Assembly (NCBI RefSeq): GCF_001514495.1
Contig: NZ_BCNM01000027.1
Coordinates: 26,994-90,993, forward strand
Source of the DNA: Paenibacillus pabuli NBRC 13638
Lineage (GTDB): Bacteria > Bacillota > Bacilli > Paenibacillales > Paenibacillaceae
Direction of reading: 5' to 3'
Length of the DNA stretch: 64,000 nucleotides
Below the pieces are notes generated by a model. The model did no database searches and was not told the origin of the DNA. It was given only the letters and a program-made list of their open reading frames with translations. The position numbers were made by a program, and so were the translations under genes. Shown here in pieces: positions 16,596-24,173 of this stretch (position 1 is the first letter of the stretch; every line of letters begins with the position of its first letter).

Positions 16596-17581
16596 AGCTA
16601 TTTCTGAGAGACCATCTCCCTTTATTCGGATTCTATGTACTGCAGATGGTCATGGTTCCTTGCGTATATTGGCTTTCCGGGGAAGAGCGGCCGTTGAAAA
16701 TTGTTCTCTATGGCATGCTGCTGAGTTCTGTAGTATTGGTTGTGTATCTCGTCGTACGTTATGTTCAGATGCGTCATTATTATCAAGCGCTCCAGCAGCC
16801 GCATCTCCTGGTAGAGGAGCCATTTCAATCCCTAGGTACCACTCCTGTAGCGGAAGCGATCCAACAATGGATGCACGAACTGGAGCGTAATCGTCAGAAC
16901 GAGATCGGCCAGTTGCATACCCGTAAGGAACAGCAGGTTGTATTCATGAACCGTTGGGTCCACCAGATGAAGACCCCGCTTTCCATTATTCAATTAACAC
17001 TTGAAGATGTGGAGGATAAGACAGCTGCCAGTATTCAGGACGAACTAGATAAGCTGCGTAAAGGACTTGAGATGGTGCTGCATTCTTCCCGGCTGGAGCA
17101 GTTCGAAGGGGATTTCCGAGTCGAGCGTCTGTCATTATCCGAGATCGTTCGCAGCAGCATTGCGGAGAATCGGCGTTTGTTTATACGTAAGGGCATTACC
17201 CCGGCGATCCAGATGGAAGATGATTTTCACATATACAGTGATTCCAAATGGTTGCGGTTCATGTTTACCCAGATTTTGACCAATGCCGTCAATTACTCCG
17301 ATAGCAAAGCAGGCAAAAAAGTTATCATTACCGCCTACATGAAAGAAGGACGAATTATATTGGATATTCAGGATCAGGGGATTGGCATATCGGCAGAAGA
17401 TATTCATCGTGTGTTTAATCCATATTTCACTGGAGAACGGGGGAGGCAGTATCACGAATCTACCGGCATGGGACTGTATCTGGTCCGGGAGGTCAGTTCG
17501 CGTTTGGGTAACCAGATTGAGTTATTCTCCAAACCGGATGAAGGAACACGGGTCCGATTCAGCTGGATGAATCGAAAATAA
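16592..17581 (+). CDS. BceS-type intramembrane-sensing histidine kinase
   Basis: A 329-residue kinase with two N-terminal helices (about 10-28 and 36-57) joined by a very short loop and no extracellular sensor domain. This is the hallmark of BceS-like kinases, which read the transport activity of the partner ABC permease. The H-box is HQMKTPLS with His124. The ATPase domain has DQGIGI and GMGLYL motifs. The gene overlaps the regulator gene by four bases. Confidence 0.9.
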   Translation: MKLFLRDHLPLFGFYVLQMVMVPCVYWLSGEERPLKIVLYGMLLSSVVLVVYLVVRYVQMRHYYQALQQPHLLVEEPFQSLGTTPVAEAIQQWMHELERNRQNEIGQLHTRKEQQVVFMNRWVHQMKTPLSIIQLTLEDVEDKTAASIQDELDKLRKGLEMVLHSSRLEQFEGDFRVERLSLSEIVRSSIAENRRLFIRKGITPAIQMEDDFHIYSDSKWLRFMFTQILTNAVNYSDSKAGKKVIITAYMKEGRIILDIQDQGIGISAEDIHRVFNPYFTGERGRQYHESTGMGLYLVREVSSRLGNQIELFSKPDEGTRVRFSWMNRK

Positions 17582-17613
17582 AGGCACTTTGCCCATGGGC
17601 GGGGTGTCTTTTT
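17580..17613 (+). terminator. Terminator between the kinase and ABC transporter genes
   Basis: AAAGGCAC...GCCC pairs with GGGC...GGTGTCTTT and runs into T5, starting at the kinase stop codon. It separates the regulator-kinase unit from the transporter unit. Confidence 0.7.
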
Positions 17614-17660
17614 CCATTTTCCATGGATGGACAGGGGATGACTAATGGAAGGGGAACATA

Positions 17661-17692
17661 ACCTTAAACGCCGTGTAAGGAAAGTTTAAGGT
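17661..17692. promoter_or_regulatory. Inverted-repeat operator ahead of the ABC transporter genes
   Basis: ACCTTAAAC and GTTTAAGGT form a perfect 9-bp inverted repeat with 14 bp between. A further TAAGG at 17676 lies 11 bp from the TAAGG in the right arm, giving a direct repeat with helical spacing typical of OmpR-family sites. It is about 80 bp before the ATPase start and is the best candidate binding site for the adjacent regulator. Confidence 0.6.
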
Positions 17693-17772
17693 AAATCGAT
17701 AGCAGGGTTGTGGTAGGTCGTTTAGGATAAGGATATGTAAACAAAGATTGTTCAATAGGAGGGGAAACACCT

Positions 17773-18543
17773 GTGGAAATGTTACAAGTTTCAGCACTAA
17801 ACAAAGTGTATCAGGGCAAAGTTCAGACACAAGCCCTTAGTGATATTCATCTGACTATTAAGCAAGGTGAATTTGTTGGGATTATGGGACCATCGGGCAG
17901 CGGGAAAACGACTCTGCTCAATATGGTGTCGACCATTGATGAGCCAAGTTCGGGCAAGGTGCTGATTAACGGCATGAATCCGTTTGAGATGAAAAAGAAA
18001 CAACTGGCCATGTTCCGACGCCGGGAACTCGGGTTTGTATTTCAGGATTTCAATCTGCTCGACACCCTGACCGTTGCTGAAAATATAGTACTGCCATTGA
18101 CGCTGGACAAGGTTAAGCTCAAAGAGATGGAGAGCAGACTTCATCGAATCACCGCTCAACTTGGAATCGATCATATTCTGGATAAACGCGTTTACGAAAT
18201 CTCGGGCGGACAACGGCAGCGTACGGCCATAGCCAGAGCCATGATTAATATGCCATCGATTGTATTAGCCGACGAACCGACAGGTGCGCTGGATTCAACA
18301 TCATCGCAAGCGGTAATGGAGTCGCTCGAACAGATCAATCAGCAGGAGAAAACGACCATTATGCTGGTCACCCATGATCCGCTCGCTGCAAGTTATTGTC
18401 ATCGGATTGTGTTTATCAAGGATGGCAAGCTGGCCGCTGAAGTACACCGGGGAGATAATCGTCAGACATTCTTTCAACGTATTATTGATACCTTATCGTT
18501 CTGGGGAGGGAATTCGCATGAGCTTTCCTCAGTTCGCGTTTAA
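17773..18543 (+). CDS. BceA-type ABC transporter ATP-binding protein
   Basis: A 256-residue ATPase of the MacB/BceA family: Walker A GPSGSGKT (39-46), the Q-loop in FQDFNLLD, signature ISGGQRQR, Walker B VLADEPTGALD, and the switch His in VTHD. With the permease encoded next it should remove cell-wall-active peptides such as bacitracin from their lipid targets. The start is GTG behind AGGAGGGG. The 3' end overlaps the permease gene by 26 bp. Confidence 0.92.
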   Translation: MEMLQVSALNKVYQGKVQTQALSDIHLTIKQGEFVGIMGPSGSGKTTLLNMVSTIDEPSSGKVLINGMNPFEMKKKQLAMFRRRELGFVFQDFNLLDTLTVAENIVLPLTLDKVKLKEMESRLHRITAQLGIDHILDKRVYEISGGQRQRTAIARAMINMPSIVLADEPTGALDSTSSQAVMESLEQINQQEKTTIMLVTHDPLAASYCHRIVFIKDGKLAAEVHRGDNRQTFFQRIIDTLSFWGGNSHELSSVRV

Positions 18544-20476
18544 CAACATTCGCCGGAATGGGCGAGCGTATATTGCTTTTTTTCTCAGTAGTGTATTCAT
18601 GGTGATGATTTTCTTCGCTTACGCGATGTTTACCTATCATCCATATGTGAAAGAATTACCGATGGGTGCAACAACCGCTACAGGTATGCAGGTAGCTTCG
18701 GTTATCGTGTATGTATTTGCATTTTTCTTTGTTATGTATTCCATCAGTGCTTTTCTTAAGTCACGAAACAAGGAATTTGGCATTCTGACCATACTTGGTG
18801 CTGAACCTGGACAGATTCGGAAACTGGTCGTTATGGAAAACATGTTGATCGGCAGCCTGTCCATTATTGCCGGCATAGGCGGAGGCATGTTGTTGTCAAA
18901 GTTGTTTCTGATGTTAACCACTCGTTTTATCGGGATGGATGACCTGCCCTTTTATTTTCCGCTCAAAGCGATTCTGATTACGGTAGGCGCCTTTTTGCTG
19001 CTGTTTTTCTGTATTTCGCTCTTCACACTTTTTTTGATCGGGAACAAGCGGGCATTGGAGCTCTTGACAGGTACCAGTAAACCGAAAAAGGAGCCCAAAG
19101 CTTCATGGTTCTTCTCACTCTTGGGATTGGCATTTCTTACAGCGGGCTTCGTTGCACTGCGCAGTGAGCTGAATGGCGGGACCATATTGATTGCGGCAGT
19201 AACAGGTATTGCGGGAACCTATTTCTTTTACTCCCAACTCTCCGTTCTTGCCATTCGGCTCCTGAAGCGTAATCGCAAACGAGTTTGGCACGGAACGCGA
19301 TTGTTGTGGATTTCGGAAATGAGTTACAAAATCAAAGACAACGCCAGAATGCTGTTTATGGTGACGGTTGTCATTGCCATTGCTTCCATGAGTGCAGTTG
19401 TGATTTTGTCTCTGGATCAGCAGAACCGGGAACAGTTTACAAATAATGATTTTCCAATCCAATACAATGTATACGAGCCATTGGATCGTCTGGATCTGAC
19501 ATCAATAGATTCGAGCCTTGAAGCCGCAGGCTTGGATTATCAGCAAGTTTACCTGGAATATTTCTGGGCCGATGCGGATCAGAGTGCTGTGTCAGTCATG
19601 CCGCTAAGTCATTACAATCGATTCAATGCAATCCAAGGAAAAAAGGAGTACCACTTGGATGCAGAATCAGTGATTTTCGTGGATTCCCGTAATGATAAGG
19701 ATCCGGACCAGATTAAACGAAACAGGTTTCGGAATTATGCAAAAGGAGACACGTTGACGTTAATTCTGAACACAGGTCCAGTACAAGCAAAGGTTACGGC
19801 TACGGGCATAGAGCCCAGGTTCGCAAACCTGATCTATGCGACAGGCGTTGTCGTGGTTCCGGATGAAAAGTACGAAGCAATAACACATGAGGTCAAAGAA
19901 AATTATATATCGGGGAAATATTTGTATCAGATTCCGGCTTGGGGCCATGCTGTGCCTGATCGGCAATCTTCGGAAGCCATGGTTAGCGATCAATTGCTTT
20001 CGTCCGTGGATTCAATCCAAAACGATAACCCTTCAAATGATAAATACTCTGGATATCTGAGCACGCGATACGGAGATTTTGAGAGATACAGACAGGGGAC
20101 AGCGCTCTTTACCTTTTTGGGCGTTTTCATTGGATTGATTTTTTCAATCTCTTCCGCCAGCTTTCTGTATTTCAGGCTGCACACGGACTTGGAGGCTGAT
20201 GGGAAAATGGTACATTCCTTGTCCAAAATGGGTCTCAGTTTTCAGGAAATGAAAAGATCATCCACAATTCAGATCGCGGTACTCTTTTTCTTCCCAATCC
20301 TGATCTCAATTATTGAAACACTCGTTGTCGTTAAGCCGTTTCTGACTGAATTCGGTATTACCAATTACACCGTTCCGGTATTAACCGTATTTGGTGCATT
20401 TCTGCTTGCACAGACGTTTTATTTCTTCGTGATTCGTTCGAGATATATCTCTTCATTGCGCAAAATGATGGTTTAA
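18518..20476 (+). CDS. BceB-type ABC transporter permease (FtsX-like)
   Basis: A 652-residue permease with about ten membrane helices: one near residues 20-40, a group at about 55-215, a pair near 230-290, then a large extracellular domain of about 200 residues (about 330-530), and three closing helices. This is the BceB/VraG layout, in which the external domain contacts the antibiotic and the kinase. ATG 18518 has GGGGAGGG upstream and lies inside the ATPase gene, ensuring coupling; the open frame 144 bp further upstream is only read-through. Confidence 0.92.
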   Translation: MSFPQFAFNNIRRNGRAYIAFFLSSVFMVMIFFAYAMFTYHPYVKELPMGATTATGMQVASVIVYVFAFFFVMYSISAFLKSRNKEFGILTILGAEPGQIRKLVVMENMLIGSLSIIAGIGGGMLLSKLFLMLTTRFIGMDDLPFYFPLKAILITVGAFLLLFFCISLFTLFLIGNKRALELLTGTSKPKKEPKASWFFSLLGLAFLTAGFVALRSELNGGTILIAAVTGIAGTYFFYSQLSVLAIRLLKRNRKRVWHGTRLLWISEMSYKIKDNARMLFMVTVVIAIASMSAVVILSLDQQNREQFTNNDFPIQYNVYEPLDRLDLTSIDSSLEAAGLDYQQVYLEYFWADADQSAVSVMPLSHYNRFNAIQGKKEYHLDAESVIFVDSRNDKDPDQIKRNRFRNYAKGDTLTLILNTGPVQAKVTATGIEPRFANLIYATGVVVVPDEKYEAITHEVKENYISGKYLYQIPAWGHAVPDRQSSEAMVSDQLLSSVDSIQNDNPSNDKYSGYLSTRYGDFERYRQGTALFTFLGVFIGLIFSISSASFLYFRLHTDLEADGKMVHSLSKMGLSFQEMKRSSTIQIAVLFFFPILISIIETLVVVKPFLTEFGITNYTVPVLTVFGAFLLAQTFYFFVIRSRYISSLRKMMV

Positions 20477-20531
20477 TCCGGAGTCTGGTTACGCTGGAAA
20501 GGGACCGATCATGAAACATAGCCTGGAATCC

Positions 20532-20573
20532 TTGATTTAGATCAAGGAGATCCGGGCGTTTGTGCGTTATGAT
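20532..20573 (+). promoter_or_regulatory. FNR-type class II promoter of the cupin gene
   Basis: TTGATTTAGATCAA (20532..20545) is an exact TTGAT-N4-ATCAA site, embedded in a 7-bp-arm palindrome. A -10 hexamer TATGAT (20568..20573) ends exactly 34.5 bp from its centre, which places the site at -41.5 of the predicted start at 20580. There is no good -35, as expected of an activator-dependent promoter. Confidence 0.65.
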
Positions 20574-20611
20574 GAATCCATCCCAAGGTTAATAGAAGGA
20601 GGAAAACAATC

Positions 20612-20953
20612 ATGAGTATTAAATCATTGCAAGATGTTAAGGAGTTTAGCCCGGACCGTTTTACCAAACGGGTTTTATTTCAAGAGGGGGGTGGAGTTAC
20701 CTTTGTACTTCATTTTCTGCCAGGGCAACAGCTTCCGACGCATAAACATCCAGGCACAGATGTTATTTTGCTAGTGGTCGAAGGTGCAGGCACACTTATT
20801 CTGGATGGAAAAGAACAAGGGGTGAAACAAGAGGATGTAATTCATTGCGGCGGGGAGACGGAGTTCGCATTCCATAATACGGGGGATCAGGAGGTTCGTT
20901 TGTTCGTTGTGTTAAATAAGGTGCCAGAAGCTTCGTACGCGAAGGACATCTAA
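20612..20953 (+). CDS. Small cupin domain protein
   Basis: A 113-residue single-domain cupin. Metal-site residues are visible in His-Lys-His-Pro-Gly-Thr (about residues 48-53; the usual Glu of motif 1 is replaced) and in motif 2 around the His-Cys-Gly-Gly-Glu and Phe-His-Asn segments. Such proteins may be metal-dependent dioxygenases or sensors; the substrate is unknown. The ribosome site is AGAAGGAGG. The FNR-type promoter puts it in the same low-oxygen regulon as the nitrate genes, although it is separated from them by a reverse operon. Confidence 0.8.
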   Translation: MSIKSLQDVKEFSPDRFTKRVLFQEGGGVTFVLHFLPGQQLPTHKHPGTDVILLVVEGAGTLILDGKEQGVKQEDVIHCGGETEFAFHNTGDQEVRLFVVLNKVPEASYAKDI

Positions 20954-20972
20954 GTAACAAAACAATAAAAAG

Positions 20973-21012
20973 CGTACTTGGGCCTGAGATCCTCAGAGCT
21001 TAAGTACGTTTT
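20973..21012 (+). terminator. Terminator after the cupin gene
   Basis: CGTACTT...TGAG pairs with CTCA...AAGTACG, followed by TTTTCT. It lies between convergent genes and may serve both. Confidence 0.75.
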
Positions 21013-21065
21013 CTAGTAAGCAGCTTGGCATCCTGTTCCTCCATCCGAGTTACAGCCATTCCTGC

Positions 21066-21365
21066 TTAGAAATATCCGAGCATTTCCTTGGCTTCTTTCG
21101 ACATCAGTTGTGGAGACCACTGTGGCTCCCATACCACTTGAACTTCAATATCGGTTTTATTTGTATTCTCCTGCAATACCCACTTCACCGCACCTACAAT
21201 GGTGTCGTGCAGCGGACATCCGGGTGTCGTCAACGTCATTCGCACCTGTACACGTTCTGGCTCTTCCTTGACTTCATAGACCAAACCCAGATCAACGATA
21301 TTAACACCCAGTTCCGGGTCATATACTTCCTTCAGGCATTCTAGCAAATGAGTTGTTTGTTCCAT
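21066..21365 (-). CDS. MIP18/DUF59 family metal-sulfur cluster assembly protein
   Basis: A 99-residue protein of the MIP18 (PaaD/SufT-like) family with the YDPELGVNIVDLGLVYEV opening and the conserved reactive Cys in TTPGCPLHDTI. These proteins assist Fe-S cluster assembly or transfer. ATG 21365 is preferred, with GGAG 10 nt upstream; an ATG at 21386 is also in frame. It is the last gene of a five-gene reverse operon behind an Fnr-type promoter, where it could mature Fe-S enzymes needed for nitrate respiration or repair clusters damaged by NO; the latter is inference. Confidence 0.85.
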   Translation of the reverse strand: MEQTTHLLECLKEVYDPELGVNIVDLGLVYEVKEEPERVQVRMTLTTPGCPLHDTIVGAVKWVLQENTNKTDIEVQVVWEPQWSPQLMSKEAKEMLGYF

Positions 21366-21389
21366 CCTTTTCACGCTCCATTCCATCTA

Positions 21390-22622
21390 TTAACGTTTGA
21401 ACACCAATGCAATATTGGCTATATAAGCGATTGAGATAAGCGACAACATCGTTCCTCCGACCATCATGACCTCTGCCAAATTAATTAAAATGCCACTGAC
21501 AAGCAGCAAGCTTGCTGTGACCATGGCGAGCAGCCCCCACTTCACCTTTTTTTCGCTCAGCATTCCAGCCATCAGCGGTGTTCCAGGTCTGCCAGCCATC
21601 TTGCCATACTTATGGGTCCACCATAGAAAGGGTACGATTTTGGAGGCGTAACCCAGTATGGTGAGTGACACCCATCCCCCGAGATATACCCACCCGGAAA
21701 GAAGAACAACGCGCGGATGCAACAGCAGTTCCGTACCTTGGGCAGAATAGATCAGCAGGGCAACAGCATATGCGGCAAAGGCGCGACTTACATACACCGA
21801 CCAGCGAATGCCTGGCCCCGGATTACTTTTATGCTGCTTTTCCTGGATTTGCTCCAGGTGGTACACATAGAAGAGAAGTGCTGCGGTTAGAAGCAAGAGC
21901 GCGAACCAGAGCAAGCCATCCTTCATACCTGTCAGAAATGCGACAACACCTGTAAGTACAGCCGCATTCCATAACATCAAGACGACCTTCTGCAACCGGT
22001 TCGAAAAATCGTGGGACAGGTAGAACATCGGCAGCATCTTGTAACTGAATCCGGTAATTAACATACCGAACCAGCCGAGTGTTCCCATCCAGATATGTGC
22101 CCCGAATAAACGTTCATGCAGACCACGCCACTCACCAAAAGCAAAATCAAGCCCCATCAACAACCCGGACAGTCCGGTTAACACCAGATATAGACAGGCG
22201 CAGGCAGCACTAATCGTCACGGGGTTCCATTGTGAAGCTCGGAAGAGGGTAACGGCCATGTTCCAGCCGAAGAACAATAGGCCACATAGTGCAAGTGCGG
22301 CAGAACCAGCAATCCAGCTGACCTCTGCCCGAATGAAGCCGTATAACATACCCGTAATTCCAATCGTGAACAAGAAGTAATGACAATAGCCGAGAAACAG
22401 ACTATAGATATTGGACTGTAAAATGACATGTATCAGCTGATAAACGGCACCCATGGCCAGCATCGTTGCCCACCCGAGCACAAACAGATGAGCATGAAAC
22501 CAGCCTTCAGGTCCTCGCAGTTCATCACCAAGCCAGCCTGTGAGCGAGAGCAGGGAGAATGCGTGATACATTACAAATCCAAAGATGCCCGTGATGATAA
22601 AAAGAAACGGCAGCCTGGACAT
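21390..22622 (-). CDS. Multi-pass membrane protein resembling heme-copper oxidase subunit I
   Basis: A 410-residue protein with about twelve membrane helices. Two segments recall the heme-binding helices of CcoN/NorB-type subunit I: GWFHAHLFVLGWATMLAMG near residue 40 and GAHIWMGTLGWFGMLITG near residue 180, the latter followed by a Lys-Met-Leu-Pro-Met-Phe turn common in this superfamily. The start is ATG 22622 because AAGGAGG lies 8 nt upstream; the ORF extends further but would include the ribosome site. It is encoded between DUF2249 and MIP18 genes under an Fnr-type promoter. NO reductase-like or NnrS-like activity is possible but unproven. Confidence 0.75.
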   Translation of the reverse strand: MSRLPFLFIITGIFGFVMYHAFSLLSLTGWLGDELRGPEGWFHAHLFVLGWATMLAMGAVYQLIHVILQSNIYSLFLGYCHYFLFTIGITGMLYGFIRAEVSWIAGSAALALCGLLFFGWNMAVTLFRASQWNPVTISAACACLYLVLTGLSGLLMGLDFAFGEWRGLHERLFGAHIWMGTLGWFGMLITGFSYKMLPMFYLSHDFSNRLQKVVLMLWNAAVLTGVVAFLTGMKDGLLWFALLLLTAALLFYVYHLEQIQEKQHKSNPGPGIRWSVYVSRAFAAYAVALLIYSAQGTELLLHPRVVLLSGWVYLGGWVSLTILGYASKIVPFLWWTHKYGKMAGRPGTPLMAGMLSEKKVKWGLLAMVTASLLLVSGILINLAEVMMVGGTMLSLISIAYIANIALVFKR

Positions 22623-22635
22623 GGCTTTCGCCTCC

Positions 22636-23241
22636 TTACCCTTTTTCAATTCTCACTTTGGCTGTCCCATCCGGCTGATCCTCCACCGTGTAGAGACAAC
22701 CCAGATTATTGAGCTCTTCAATCAAAAATACGGGCACACGGTCATTGTGAATCAGCACGACTTCTCCTTGCTTGCAGCGCTCCAGTGCGGCAAGTGTTCG
22801 CATCATCGGCTGCGGCGGTTCCAATCCGCGGTTGTCCAGTACAACGGTTGGAATCTGAGGAGATTCGTTGTTTTCAATTGCGCCGGCTTGCTCCTTCGGA
22901 TGCCCCTTGCAGGAATCTGATTCATCGTCTGAATCGGGTTCCGAATTAGCTTCTGATCCAGATAAAACCATTGCAGATAATGCCTTTGCACCGGTTTTAT
23001 TTTTTTTGTGCACAAAAGTGGTTACCCAGTGATCTGATCCCATTCGTTCCGATGTGCTGGAGTACCCTTTCATTTTGAGAATACCGAGCAGGGGCTTCGG
23101 TTTAAATGGCGCATGCAGTACGAACACATCGGAAGGCTTGAGTCCTTTGACCGTATCCATAATTAGCTGAAACGGATCCAGCTTTTTATTCAGATGTGAA
23201 CGTACATCCAGCTCAACAATATGAATGTCAGTTGGAGACAT
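22636..23241 (-). CDS. Tandem DUF2249 domain protein
   Basis: A 201-residue cytosolic protein with two DUF2249 (SirA-like fold) domains. The first covers about residues 8-80, opening ELDVRSHL and containing LHAPFKPKPLLGIL. The second covers about 130-201, opening VLDNRGLEPPQP and containing the basic-His loop IHNDRVP. A charged Ser/Asp-rich linker joins them. DUF2249 domains are often found beside hemerythrins and NO-stress genes; their chemistry is unknown. The ATG at 23241 is preceded by GGATGTGGG and overlaps the previous gene by 14 bp; the open frame further upstream is a shadow of that gene. Confidence 0.78.
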   Translation of the reverse strand: MSPTDIHIVELDVRSHLNKKLDPFQLIMDTVKGLKPSDVFVLHAPFKPKPLLGILKMKGYSSTSERMGSDHWVTTFVHKKNKTGAKALSAMVLSGSEANSEPDSDDESDSCKGHPKEQAGAIENNESPQIPTVVLDNRGLEPPQPMMRTLAALERCKQGEVVLIHNDRVPVFLIEELNNLGCLYTVEDQPDGTAKVRIEKG

Positions 23242-23602
23242 ATGCGCCCACATCCGATCCTGTATCAGCTGCATCAGCCTGTTGAACCAACTTGAGAGAT
23301 GATTCATACAGGGCGGCCATGCCACCGTACAGCGTATAGAAGAATGACTCTGGCGCATCGAGGGAGAAGGACAGATAGGCCTTGGGGTCCATTCCAAGCA
23401 TACGCTCAAAAAGTCTTGCACTGTCATAGGCATAAAAACAGAAATGAGTATATTCGAACACAGGCATTTTCTCGTAAATAGTGATGATCTCTTGCGCATA
23501 GTCCACCTGCTCGCGCTGTGCCATTTGAATCATGGCTGCGGCATCTTCCAGCCGCAGGGTGATGCGAAGTTTGGTGTCATCCATAATCTCAACGTGCGCC
23601 AT
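23228..23602 (-). CDS. Conserved-looking protein of unknown function in DUF2249 operon
   Basis: A 124-residue soluble protein without recognised domain. It opens with a short beta segment and two helices, followed by an aromatic-rich middle (FEYTHFCFYAYDSARLF) and a Phe/Tyr-rich stretch near residue 88. There is a single cysteine. The start ATG has GGAG ten bases upstream. It lies 17 bp after the small DUF2249 gene and overlaps the tandem DUF2249 gene, so it is clearly part of the same translational unit and probably the same pathway. Confidence 0.7.
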   Translation of the reverse strand: MAHVEIMDDTKLRITLRLEDAAAMIQMAQREQVDYAQEIITIYEKMPVFEYTHFCFYAYDSARLFERMLGMDPKAYLSFSLDAPESFFYTLYGGMAALYESSLKLVQQADAADTGSDVGAYVSN

Positions 23603-23619
23603 AGCGGCTCAGCTCCAAT

Positions 23620-23853
23620 CTATAATTTGCTGATTTTAACCTGGAACGTTGTAGGCCCCTGTTCAATATACTCCCAGTTAAAACCTTCGGGATGTGTAGA
23701 TTGGAACTGGAACCGGAGCGGTTTGGGATCGTGATCATTAATGAGAAGCATCGCTTCTTGGGGCTGCAGCTGATCAAACGTTTCGAAAATAACTTTATGT
23801 TTCAAATGCGGTGGATACTCCGTGGCATTAATGGTTGCTGCGTATGTGTTCAT
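23620..23853 (-). CDS. Small DUF2249 domain protein
   Basis: A 77-residue single DUF2249 domain: IFETFDQLQPQEAMLLINDHDPKPL is the family signature, with the His-Asp-Pro-Lys-Pro loop near residue 42. The fold is SirA/TusA-like. It is the first gene of the reverse operon, with ribosome site TTGGAGGAAT and an Fnr-type class II promoter. It might be an electron- or sulfur-carrier-like component, or a redox sensor; no function is established for the family. Confidence 0.82.
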   Translation of the reverse strand: MNTYAATINATEYPPHLKHKVIFETFDQLQPQEAMLLINDHDPKPLRFQFQSTHPEGFNWEYIEQGPTTFQVKISKL

Positions 23854-23895
23854 GTGTCATTCCTCCAAATAGGGATAGTGTGGTGTTGCAATTTG

Positions 23896-23938
23896 ATTAT
23901 AGAAAACGTGAAAAGGGGTCTGTGTGAGCCTGCTCACA
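23896..23938 (-). promoter_or_regulatory. Fnr-type class II promoter of the DUF2249 operon
   Basis: TGTGAGCCTGCTCACA (23923..23938) is an exact TGTGA-N6-TCACA palindrome, extended to 9-bp arms. On the reverse strand a perfect TATAAT (23901..23896) ends 34.5 bp from its centre, so the site sits at -41.5 of a start at 23889. The leader would be 36 nt. Confidence 0.78.
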
Positions 23939-24040
23939 CATTTCTTTTTGCCATAATTTTGCCTTATTTCAATCCGTTCACGCTGGGGAAGGAAAATTCA
24001 GGGTATACCCTAATGTAAATGTAACCTTTGTTTCACTTCA

Positions 24041-24083
24041 TGTGATTTTTTGCACAGTTAGAAGATCAAGTCATCCTTATATT
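24041..24083 (+). promoter_or_regulatory. Fnr-type class II promoter of moaA-narGHJIK
   Basis: TGTGATTTTTTGCACA (24041..24056) matches TGTGA-N6-TCACA with one change. A TATATT -10 (24078..24083) ends exactly 34.5 bp from its centre, giving -41.5 relative to a start at 24090. It drives the nitrate reductase operon and is 102 bp from the divergent Fnr site of the DUF2249 operon. Confidence 0.72.
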
Positions 24084-24089
24084 TAGCGT

Positions 24090-24173
24090 CAAGATGACAC
24101 TGGATGAGAGGATGGAGGGTTGCCTCCCTCAGCCGATGTTAGGACAGCACCCTAGAGTAAGGGAGGTACGTGT
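24090..24173 (+). ncRNA. Structured leader of moaA with mutually exclusive Shine-Dalgarno pairing
   Basis: The predicted 84-nt leader contains GGAGG (24114..24118), which can pair with CCTCC (24123..24127) across a GTTG tetraloop. The same segment CCTCCC (24123..24128) is the exact complement of the Shine-Dalgarno GGGAGG (24161..24166), so the two pairings exclude each other. A second short hairpin, CCCT with AGGG, also covers the Shine-Dalgarno. This is the shape of a translation-control switch; a cofactor ligand is speculative. Confidence 0.4.

Noticed and set aside
22636..23499. A longer reverse-strand reading frame extending the tandem DUF2249 gene to 287 codons
   Set aside because: The extra N-terminal part is the out-of-frame shadow of the 23228 gene, with unnatural composition; the start at 23241 fits the domain.
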